Assembly: GCA_028287785.1 (NCBI GenBank)
Contig: JAQBOZ010000007.1
Location: 186,001 to 250,000 of the forward strand
Direction of reading: 5' to 3'
DNA from: Chlorobiota bacterium
Lineage (GTDB): Bacteria > Bacteroidota > Ignavibacteria > OLB7
DNA length: 64,000 bases
Part shown: positions 57,455 to 64,000 of the stretch, one piece after another
Numbering within the stretch: position 1 is the first letter of the stretch
Layout of the letters: the number at the start of each line of letters is the position of its first letter
Position numbers and translations under genes: made by a program
Notes under the pieces: model-generated
Database searches by the model: none
Told to the model about the DNA's origin: nothing
Seen by the model: the letters and a program-made list of their open reading frames with translations, nothing else

Positions 57455-58978
57455 ATGATCCTGCTCGGACGTTTACGTGGCGTGCTCCGCTATCTTCTGC
57501 TGGGCGCCGCGCTCTTCGACGTCGCGCTCTACCTGTTTGTCGTGCTCCGCCGCATCGGCTTCCCGTTCGAACTGGAATGGATGGAGGGGGGCGCGGTCGA
57601 TCATGTCCTCCGCATCCTGCACGGCGCGCCGCTCTACGCCCGGCCGTCGCTCGCGTTCGTTCCCTACATTTATCCTCCGCTCTATTACTATCTGTCGGCG
57701 GCGGCATCGCTGGTGCTGGGGGAGGGATTTCTTCCGCTCAGGGTGATATCGTTCGCGGCGTCCATCGGCGCGTTCGCGATGGTTTTTCTGATCGTGCGAC
57801 GGGAAAGCGCGAATATATTCGCCGGGATCATCGGCGCCGCGCTCTTCGCGGCCACGTTTCCGCTGAGCGATGGGTGGTTCGATATCGGGCGCGTCGATTC
57901 CCTCTTCATTTTTCTTCTGCTGGTCGCCGTCTATTTCATCAGGTTCGTTCCCACGCGCGGCGGATATATCGTCGCCGGAATATTCATCATTCTCTCCTAT
58001 CTCACCAAGCAGACCGCGCTCGGAATTTCGTTTGCGCTGATGCTTTACTGCGCGCTCGTGGACTGGAGAAAATCGCTCTGGTTCATCGGGACTGTCGGGT
58101 TTCTGGCGGTTGCCAGCTTTCTTCTGCTCAATCATATCTACGACGGCTGGTACGCGTATTATCTCTACAGGCTGCCGGCCGGTCACCCCCTGGAATGGCC
58201 GATCCTCGCCACATTCTGGGTTCGCGATATCCTCCCGGCGCTTTCCGTCTCCATCCTTATCGCCATACTCCATCTGGCGCTCGGCGGCGGGGAGAGCGGA
58301 CGCCGCCGGTACTTCTATCCGCTGCTGGCGCTCGGGATGGTGGGCTGGGGACTGCTCTCCCGGATGCATATCGGCGGCTACGTCAACGTGCTGATTCCGG
58401 TCCACGCCGTCATCGCCATTCTCTGCGGGATAGCGATTCCCGGTCTGACGGAATATTTTCGGCGGGAGGCACCGGACAGGGCGAAGGGGATCGAATCATT
58501 TATCTCCATCGCATTTATCATCCAGTTCGCGCTGCTTGCCTATAATCCCCGCAAGATCATTCCGGCGCCGGGCGATGTTGCCGCCGGCCAGCGGATGCTG
58601 AGCGCGATGCGGGCGGTTCGGGGGGATATTTTCATGGAGCATCACAGCTATCTCCCGGTGCTCGCCGGAAAAAACAGCAACGCGCACGGACAGGCCATCC
58701 TCGATATTCTCCGCAGTTCCGACACGGCATCGGCAAACGCACTGAAGAGCGAGCTGGCCGATGCGATCGTGCATAAAAAATTCGGCGCGATTATCCTGGA
58801 TAATACCTCGATATTCGACGAGGTGACGCCGGGCAACAACTGGCTTAAAGGACTTTTACAAAATAATTATACGCTTCGCGATACTCTCGATTATCCCTCC
58901 AATGAATTCTGGCCGGTGGTAGGTTCAAAGACCCGGCCTGAGTATATTTATGTTCCGGTCGGATTATCGGCCGAATAA
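57455..58978 (+). CDS. Polytopic membrane glycosyltransferase (GT39/ArnT-like)
   Basis: The 507-residue protein has about ten membrane segments and a conserved acidic loop after helix 1 (FPFELEWMEGGAVDHV), with LYARPSLAFVPYIYPPLYYY following. These fit the GT-C superfamily (dolichyl- or undecaprenyl-phosphate-sugar-dependent), as in ArnT or PMT-like proteins. The C-terminal about 130 residues look soluble. The Met at 57455 starts the first helix; an earlier GTG-type start is open but non-native. The acceptor is unknown. Confidence 0.8.
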   Translation: MILLGRLRGVLRYLLLGAALFDVALYLFVVLRRIGFPFELEWMEGGAVDHVLRILHGAPLYARPSLAFVPYIYPPLYYYLSAAASLVLGEGFLPLRVISFAASIGAFAMVFLIVRRESANIFAGIIGAALFAATFPLSDGWFDIGRVDSLFIFLLLVAVYFIRFVPTRGGYIVAGIFIILSYLTKQTALGISFALMLYCALVDWRKSLWFIGTVGFLAVASFLLLNHIYDGWYAYYLYRLPAGHPLEWPILATFWVRDILPALSVSILIAILHLALGGGESGRRRYFYPLLALGMVGWGLLSRMHIGGYVNVLIPVHAVIAILCGIAIPGLTEYFRREAPDRAKGIESFISIAFIIQFALLAYNPRKIIPAPGDVAAGQRMLSAMRAVRGDIFMEHHSYLPVLAGKNSNAHGQAILDILRSSDTASANALKSELADAIVHKKFGAIILDNTSIFDEVTPGNNWLKGLLQNNYTLRDTLDYPSNEFWPVVGSKTRPEYIYVPVGLSAE

Positions 58979-59031
58979 CGCTACGCGATCCGCCGCTCCG
59001 GCGGCATTGACCCTCTACAGAAATTATCTCC

Positions 59032-59871
59032 GTGCATTCTCCAACATTTTCGAACACCGATTACGCCCTGATCCTCGGAGCCTCCAGCGGCTTCGGCGCG
59101 GCGGCCGCTCTTGAATCCGCCCGGCATGGGATGAACGTCATCGGCGTTCACCTCGATCGCGGCGCGGCGCTCCCGGCGGTGCAGGCCCTCCAGGATCAGA
59201 TCCGCGACCTTGGCGCCGAGGCGCACTTCTTCAATATCAACGCGGCCGATGCCGATCAGCGGCGCTCGGTGCTGGATCAGGTTGCGGCCCTCTTCGCCGA
59301 AAAGGAAGGGGCAACCGTCCGCGTGCTGATGCACTCCCTCGCGTTCGGCTCGCTGAAGCCGTTTATCGCCGCCGAACCGAAGGAGGCGCTGACGCAGGCG
59401 CAGGTGGAGATGACGATGAACGTGATGGCGAGCAGCCTTGTCTACTGGACCCAGGACCTCTTCTGGCACGGAATGCTTGCCGGAGGCGGACGCATCTTCG
59501 CGATGACCAGCTCGGGATCGCATCGGGTGCTCCCGACGTACGGGGCGGTATCGGCGGCAAAGGCCGCGCTTGAAAGCTACTGCCGGCAGCTTGCGTTCGA
59601 GCTTGGCCCGCACGGCGTTACCGTCAACGCGATTCAGGCGGGAGTGACCGTGACGCCGGCGCTCAACAAGATTCCGGGGAGCGACCAGATCATCGCCAAC
59701 GCGATGGGGCGGAACCCGAGCCGGCGGCTGACGACGCCCGAGGATGTGGCGCGCGCGCTGATCCTTCTGGCAAGCGACCATGCAAGCTGGATCAACGGAA
59801 CGGTTATCCGTCTCGATGGCGGCGAGGATGTCGTGGAGCTCAACTGGACGGAGCAAGAGAAGAGCGCATGA
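59032..59871 (+). CDS. Enoyl-ACP reductase of the FabL-like SDR type
   Basis: The 279-residue protein (GTG start) is a short-chain dehydrogenase with GASSGFGAAAALESARHG at the cofactor site. Its active-site spacing is Tyr-x6-Lys (YGAVSAAKAALESYC), the pattern of enoyl-ACP reductases rather than the Tyr-x3-Lys of most SDRs. The GxxxGxG cofactor motif favours FabL over FabI. It would reduce trans-2-enoyl-ACP, the last step of each fatty acid elongation round. Its stop codon overlaps the next gene by four bases (ATGA), so the two are coupled. Confidence 0.8.
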   Translation: MHSPTFSNTDYALILGASSGFGAAAALESARHGMNVIGVHLDRGAALPAVQALQDQIRDLGAEAHFFNINAADADQRRSVLDQVAALFAEKEGATVRVLMHSLAFGSLKPFIAAEPKEALTQAQVEMTMNVMASSLVYWTQDLFWHGMLAGGGRIFAMTSSGSHRVLPTYGAVSAAKAALESYCRQLAFELGPHGVTVNAIQAGVTVTPALNKIPGSDQIIANAMGRNPSRRLTTPEDVARALILLASDHASWINGTVIRLDGGEDVVELNWTEQEKSA

Positions 59872-60572
59872 GCAGATTCGAAGACCTGATCCCCCGCGGC
59901 GTGATCGTAAGCTGCCAGCTCGATGCAACCGAACCCCTTCACTCGCCGCAGCACTGCGCCCTCTTTGCACAGGCGGCGGAGGCGGGCGGAGCCGCGGCGG
60001 TCCGTGCCGAGGGAATACCGAGCATCCAGGAGATCCGCGCCACCACCAGAATCCCGCTGATCGGCTGCACGCGCGACAGCTACAGCGATGGGTGGATGCT
60101 GGTAACGCCGGATATGCCGGCGGTGGAACGGCTGGTGCGCGTCGGGTGCGATGTGGTGGCGGTGGATGCCACGCTCCGAAACCGGCCGGGCGGCCTTGAC
60201 GGCATTCGTTTTCTGGCGGAGGTGCGGAAGCGCTACGCGGATCTCACGATCCTGGCCGATATCTCGACATTCGAGGAGGGGGTCCTTGCCGCCGACATGG
60301 GCGCCAGCGCCGTCTCCACGGTTCTCTGCGGGCGCACGAAGGAGACATACGAGCAATCGCTGGTTGCCTCCCCGAATCTCGATCTGATCTATCGGCTCGC
60401 CACCACCATCGGCATTCCGGTGCTGGCTGAAGGATTTATCTGGACCACGGCTGAAGCGGGCGAGGCGGTGGAGGCAGGAGCATATTCGGTGATCGTTGGC
60501 GGGGCAATCACCCGCCCGCGCGTCCTGACGCAGCTCTTCGTCAACGCCGTGGAAATGTGCAGGGTCCGCTGA
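59868..60572 (+). CDS. Putative N-acetylmannosamine-6-phosphate 2-epimerase (NanE-like)
   Basis: The 234-residue TIM-barrel protein has GVIVSCQLDATEPLHSP, GGAAAVRAEG, VVAVDATLRNRPGG, and AEGFIWTTAEAGEAVEAGAY with VGGAITRP, all NanE signatures. The enzyme makes N-acetylglucosamine-6-phosphate from N-acetylmannosamine-6-phosphate. One unusual point: the catalytic Lys of NanE (IGxxK) is replaced in IGCTRDSYSDG, where an Arg lies at that place by my alignment. The gene overlaps the reductase by four bases; sialic-acid genes are absent around it. The function is therefore moderately certain. Confidence 0.8.
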   Translation: MSRFEDLIPRGVIVSCQLDATEPLHSPQHCALFAQAAEAGGAAAVRAEGIPSIQEIRATTRIPLIGCTRDSYSDGWMLVTPDMPAVERLVRVGCDVVAVDATLRNRPGGLDGIRFLAEVRKRYADLTILADISTFEEGVLAADMGASAVSTVLCGRTKETYEQSLVASPNLDLIYRLATTIGIPVLAEGFIWTTAEAGEAVEAGAYSVIVGGAITRPRVLTQLFVNAVEMCRVR

Positions 60573-60588
60573 GCGGCTGAAAACAAGA

Positions 60589-60618
60589 GCAGGGACGTTC
60601 TCGATTGAACGTCCCTGC
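60589..60618. terminator. Bidirectional terminator between convergent genes
   Basis: GCAGGGACGTTC and its complement form a 12-bp stem around six bases. It lies between the convergent nanE-like and lipoprotein genes. The minus-strand side is followed by CTTGTTTTC, so it works best for the lipoprotein transcript. Confidence 0.7.
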
Positions 60619-60679
60619 AATGAAATCTGCTGCCGGATTTCCCGGTGATCGGCCTCACACTCCGGTGAAGCAATCCCCG

Positions 60680-61318
60680 CTACTTCCCATCAAACTTCTT
60701 GGCAATCTCGGCCGCCACATCCTTCAGCTTCCCCGTCGCATCTTCCTTGCCGCCCTCGGTGGTCAGCGTCACCATATAGCGATAGCGCGTCGATACCGTC
60801 ACGGTCGAGCTCTTGTTATCCTTGTTGAAGGTCATGGAGCCGCTGGTGGTGGGGTCGAGCTTGATCGTCTCGATTTTCTGGTGGGCATCCTCGGAGTTGA
60901 TGCCGAGCGACGAAAGCGCCGTATAGGCGCCCGCCGCCTCGGTCCCGCCGGCATCCACCAGCATCACCGTCAGATGGCTGCCGTCGCCGGACTCGCTCAC
61001 GAACTGCTGCGATGCCTGCGACATCGAGCTTCCGGTTGCCCCGGATATCGACGTGCCGGACGGCTCCCCTTCCACCTTGTAGCCGGGAATCGAGGTGGGG
61101 ATATATCCCTCAAGATCCTTGAACGGTATCGCGACCGTATCGCCCTTCGCGGCGCGCTCATCGGCCATCTTCTTGGCATCGGCCTGGCCTTCCTCCATGG
61201 CCTTTCCGGCCTTGGAAAGCTGCTGTGCCGCATCGATTCCCTTCTTCAACTCGTCGATCTTTCCACCGCATGAAGCGCAGACCGCGGCCAATGCAATAAC
61301 TAGAAGCACCTTCTTCAT
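60680..61318 (-). CDS. Putative lipoprotein, unknown function
   Basis: The 212-residue protein begins with a lipoprotein signal (VLLVIALAAVCASCGG; Cys is in the lipobox). The mature protein starts with a lysine/alanine-rich helical segment (IDELKKGIDAAQQLSK) and has a beta-rich second half. GGAGTCGAG precedes the ATG at 61318, which supports this start over the upstream Met at 61360. It is not recognised. It converges on the nanE-like gene, with a terminator between. Confidence 0.72.
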   Translation of the reverse strand: MKKVLLVIALAAVCASCGGKIDELKKGIDAAQQLSKAGKAMEEGQADAKKMADERAAKGDTVAIPFKDLEGYIPTSIPGYKVEGEPSGTSISGATGSSMSQASQQFVSESGDGSHLTVMLVDAGGTEAAGAYTALSSLGINSEDAHQKIETIKLDPTTSGSMTFNKDNKSSTVTVSTRYRYMVTLTTEGGKEDATGKLKDVAAEIAKKFDGK

Positions 61319-61476
61319 CTCGACTCCATGATTAATGTGAGAGTATCCGCAACCTGCCATGCCGGGGACGGTGCCGCTCGACGATGCAGATCTTCCAACG
61401 GTGGGGGAATGATTGCGACAACGAACTTAATCAAAGATTGCTCTCCGCCAAAGCGAGGGAAAGCGTCAAATGTTCG

Positions 61477-62568
61477 TTACGGCGTCAGCAGAAAGAAGCC
61501 CCAGAAGAGCCCCCACCAGAGGAATGTCCCCCATCGCGCCAGATCCGGGCGCCGCCGCCGGATGCCGTCCCATGCGAAAATCGCCAGCGCGCAGAGCGCC
61601 AGCACCAGCATTGCGACGAGAATTGTTTCGACCGGAGAGAGCGCCCGATCGAGGATGCCCCCCAGCCAGTAGCGCATCCCCATCGTCATCGGTGAACCGT
61701 AGATCAGCATCAGATGGAGGATGTAGAGAGGGAGGGAGCGCCTGCCTGTGAACGCCACCGCGTCCAGATCGGCGCCGTCGGCCCGCGCAATCAGAAACGC
61801 GATGGCGATCAGCAGCATCACCCCACCCATCCTGAAGAGCTGATGCCCAACGCTCGATCCCCAGAAATCACCGTGCGGAGGAAATCCCCGCATCAGCATG
61901 TCGAGCAGAAACCCGGCGGCGATCAGCGCTCCACCGATGACCGCAATCCCGATCCGCCCGCGGACCGATCGGCCCGCTGCGATCACGGGAGCGGCGGCGA
62001 CGAAACCGAACAGGAAATAGGCGGCGTAGGGAAACAGCGGAAATGTGGCGGGGGGCTGAGGCGCCAGATAGAAGCGGATGGGAAGCGGCAGCGAGCCGTA
62101 CAGACCGGAATTCCAGACATACGGCGTGGCGATCATCACCGCCAGCCCAAGACCCAGCGCAATCCATCCGGTGCGCCGGAGCGATCCGGTGATCCGCCAC
62201 ACCCCCACCAGCGCAAGCCCGGCCACGGCAATCACCTGGAGGATGTTGGCATCGAACATCCTCGCGAGAAGATCGGGACGATGCGTATAGATGAGCTGGC
62301 GGATGGAAAGGACCGGCGTCTGCAACCAGTAGCCGAGCAGAAGGACCATCCCATACCGGGCCGCCACCGAAGCGCCACCGGAGATGCTCTCGCGACGCCG
62401 AAGCGCCATCCAGAGCGTTACGCCGCTCAGAAACGCAAACGCGGGGGCCACGAAGCCGAAGAGGATGTTGGTGTCGTACCAGAGATCGTTCCCCTTCCAT
62501 TTATCGGCGAGAAAGGCGCCGGCCGCGTGACAGCCGACCATCAGCATCACCGCCAGGCCGCGCGCCAC
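61477..62568 (-). CDS. DUF1624/HGSNAT-like membrane acyltransferase
   Basis: The 363-residue protein has about eleven membrane segments and begins, with GTG start, ARGLAVMLMVGCHAAG, which matches the DUF1624/heparan-alpha-glucosaminide N-acetyltransferase type (RG-AV-M---H signature with the conserved His). In frame upstream, SGRIREIDVARGL would extend the match, but no ATG, GTG or TTG precedes it, and GGGAG fits the GTG. Family members move acyl groups across membranes or on to glycans. The substrate is unknown. Confidence 0.75.
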   Translation of the reverse strand: MARGLAVMLMVGCHAAGAFLADKWKGNDLWYDTNILFGFVAPAFAFLSGVTLWMALRRRESISGGASVAARYGMVLLLGYWLQTPVLSIRQLIYTHRPDLLARMFDANILQVIAVAGLALVGVWRITGSLRRTGWIALGLGLAVMIATPYVWNSGLYGSLPLPIRFYLAPQPPATFPLFPYAAYFLFGFVAAAPVIAAGRSVRGRIGIAVIGGALIAAGFLLDMLMRGFPPHGDFWGSSVGHQLFRMGGVMLLIAIAFLIARADGADLDAVAFTGRRSLPLYILHLMLIYGSPMTMGMRYWLGGILDRALSPVETILVAMLVLALCALAIFAWDGIRRRRPDLARWGTFLWWGLFWGFFLLTP

Positions 62569-62661
62569 ATCGATCTCCCGGATACGACCCGATGGATGAG
62601 AAGTGCTTTTGATAGCGGAGCAAATAATGTGGTTTCAGCGACGGATCGCGCAAGACAGTAA

Positions 62662-62682
62662 GGGGATGTTTGAAACATCCCC
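62662..62682 (-). terminator. Small hairpin after ruvA
   Basis: GGGGATGTTT and AAACATCCCC nearly form a perfect palindrome 29 bases after the ruvA stop. No T run follows, so its terminator strength is uncertain. Confidence 0.4.
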
Positions 62683-62710
62683 CGACAGGGATACTCCACG
62701 ACAGTCTGTT

Positions 62711-63310
62711 TTACCCCGTCACCGCCTGCCGGAGCGCCGCCTTGATCAGCGTCTCGACATTCTCCTCAACCTCCGCTCCGCTCGCCAGCGCGCTCCGTAT
62801 GGCCCGCTCGGCAACCGACCTGTTGTATCCCAGCGCCACGAGCGCCGCCAGCGCCTCCTCCCGCACCTCCATCTTCTGGTGTCCGAATGCCGCCGCGCCG
62901 GAATCGATCGACCCGATCTTCTCCCGAAGCTCCAGCGTCACCCGCTCCGCGATCTTCTTTCCGATTCCCGGCAGCCGTGTAAGCGCCGCGGCATTCCCCC
63001 GCGAGATATTCTCCTTCAGCACATCGATGCCGGTGCTGCTCAGAATGCCGATCGCGATCTTCGGGCCGACGCCGTTGACGCTGGTGAGGAGGAGAAAGAG
63101 ATCGCGCTCCGCCACCGTCGAAAAACCGAACAGCGTCAGCGCGTCCTCGCGCACCACCAGATAGGTATGGAGCGATGCCTTCCCCCCGATCTCCGGGAGC
63201 CGCTCGTAGGTAGCCAGCGAAATAAAAAGGCCATAGCCGACCCCGGAGGCCGAGATCACGGCCTTCGTCGGGTTCTTATCGATAAGCTCTCCGGAGAGAT
63301 ATTCTATCAT
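62711..63310 (-). CDS. ruvA: Holliday junction branch migration protein RuvA
   Basis: The 199-residue protein has the normal RuvA length. It begins MIEYLSGELIDKNPTKAVI, contains LLTSVNGVGPKIAIGIL and RLPGIGKKIAERVTLELREK (the two helix-hairpin-helix motifs), and ends with the flexible-linked domain III (EALAALVALGYNRSVAERAI). RuvA tetramers hold the junction for RuvB. ruvB and ruvC are not adjacent. The gene lies between the histidine kinase fragment and the DUF1624 gene on one strand. Confidence 0.96.
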   Translation of the reverse strand: MIEYLSGELIDKNPTKAVISASGVGYGLFISLATYERLPEIGGKASLHTYLVVREDALTLFGFSTVAERDLFLLLTSVNGVGPKIAIGILSSTGIDVLKENISRGNAAALTRLPGIGKKIAERVTLELREKIGSIDSGAAAFGHQKMEVREEALAALVALGYNRSVAERAIRSALASGAEVEENVETLIKAALRQAVTG

Positions 63311-63374
63311 GATGTGATGTCGGGGGAAAGAGAGTGGACGATTGCGGGATGCGATGCGTCCGCGACGCGCGGGC

Positions 63375-64000
63375 CTACGTCGCGGTGGCCGGCTGCTTCA
63401 ATGTCATATTGCGGACGGTGGCGCCGGCGGCGGGGGCATGCGGCAGCCAGATCATGATGGTGGTGCCGCAGCCGAGCGTGCTGCTGAGCTGAATGGTCCC
63501 GCCGTGCGCCTCGACGATCGCCTTGGTAAGCGACAGCCCCAGGCCGTATCCGCCGGTGGCCCTGGAACGGGAATCATCGGTGCGATAGAATGGCTCGAAC
63601 ACCATCTTCTGCGCCTCCACCGAGATGCCGATCCCCTGATCCGCCACCACGATCCGGGCGCCGTCATCATCGGGAAATACCGTCACCTTCACCGGGCCAT
63701 CCTTCTCGGAGGAATACTTGAGCGCATTGGAGATCAGGTTGCGGACGGCGATCGCCAGCCGCTGACCGTCGGCGGTGATCTCCAGGTTGCCGGTGAGCGA
63801 ATCGAGTTCGATCCGCTGCTGATCGTATCCGAACGATTCCATCACCGTTCCGACCAGCGCCACGATGTCCACCACCTCCACCACCAGCACGCCGCCGAGC
63901 ACCGCCAGCCGCTCGTTCTCCAGCAGCTCGGTGATCATCGTGTTCAGCTCGCGGATATTCCGCTCGATCGATACTCTCGCCTTCCCCTCCGGCAGCATCG
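63375..64000 (-). CDS. Sensor histidine kinase, C-terminal part (5' end outside window)
   Basis: The frame is open to the window edge, so the N-terminal sensor part is missing. The visible portion is a dimerisation segment (LNTMITELLENERLAVL) and a HATPase domain: N-box NLISNALKYSS, G1-box VVADQGIGISVEAQ, and G2-box GGYGLGLSLTKAIVEAHGG. The H-box is probably just outside. It phosphorylates a response regulator; neither its regulator nor its signal is visible. The kinase gene is upstream of ruvA on the same strand. Confidence 0.88.
   Translation of the reverse strand, partial: MLPEGKARVSIERNIRELNTMITELLENERLAVLGGVLVVEVVDIVALVGTVMESFGYDQQRIELDSLTGNLEITADGQRLAIAVRNLISNALKYSSEKDGPVKVTVFPDDDGARIVVADQGIGISVEAQKMVFEPFYRTDDSRSRATGGYGLGLSLTKAIVEAHGGTIQLSSTLGCGTTIMIWLPHAPAAGATVRNMTLKQPATAT

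Overview
The window looks like chromosomal DNA of a GC-rich member of the Bacteroidota/Chlorobi (FCB) group. The supporting traits are two proteins ending in type IX secretion (T9SS, the Bacteroidetes outer-membrane export system) sorting domains (17391-17762 and 4899-7619), two outer-membrane beta-barrel receptors with carboxypeptidase-regulatory-like N-termini, a DUF4249 lipoprotein beside one of them, several TAnnTTTG-like promoter boxes, and many genes without a strong Shine-Dalgarno. A Kapabacteria/Ignavibacteria relative is my best guess, but that is inference.

Layout. 1-4520: membrane protein, M20 amidohydrolase plus lipoprotein, and an undecaprenyl-phosphate sugar transferase. 4.9-7.6 kb: a large T9SS-exported protein. 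7.7-13.3 kb: a minus-strand run holA, mazG, a small frameshifted ORF, carA, thiolase, 3-hydroxyacyl-CoA dehydrogenase, ending at a good terminator. 13.5-15 kb: a protein with 15 AT-hook-like repeats, followed by 2.4 kb with no convincing gene. 17.4-30 kb: a stand-alone T9SS tail, a GT9 glycosyltransferase, lipoprotein, lnt, a secreted protein, a YggS-type PLP protein, an active/inactive M16 peptidase pair, a CDP-alcohol phosphatidyltransferase and ftsY. 30.3-33.7 kb: an initiator tRNA gene carrying a 3.3 kb low-GC island. 33.8-45 kb: hydrolase, GT2, TonB receptor/DUF4249 pair, two tandem secreted paralogues, an arginase-family enzyme, methyltransferase and MFS permease. 44.6-46 kb: a broken fic gene between 83-bp direct repeats. 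46-64 kb: DinB, tgt, yajC, ribBA, larA-like, a truncated TPR gene, a Cys-rich secreted protein, PfpI, DUF971, GmhB-like phosphatase, OM receptor, membrane glycosyltransferase, enoyl-ACP reductase, nanE-like, lipoprotein, DUF1624, ruvA and the end of a histidine kinase.

Two systems deserve most attention. First, the island in the initiator tRNA gene is bounded by 23-bp copies of the tRNA 3' end. It carries a compact restriction-modification pair: a nuclease-methylase fusion of 619 residues overlapping a half-length, single-TRD specificity subunit. It brought its own tRNA terminator, has no integrase, and holds an IS3 remnant. Second, a ~307-bp family of nested palindromes occurs four times. 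Its copies have 12-bp terminal inverted repeats, two show 10-bp target duplications, and one copy has inserted into another, so the family behaves as a small non-autonomous transposable element.
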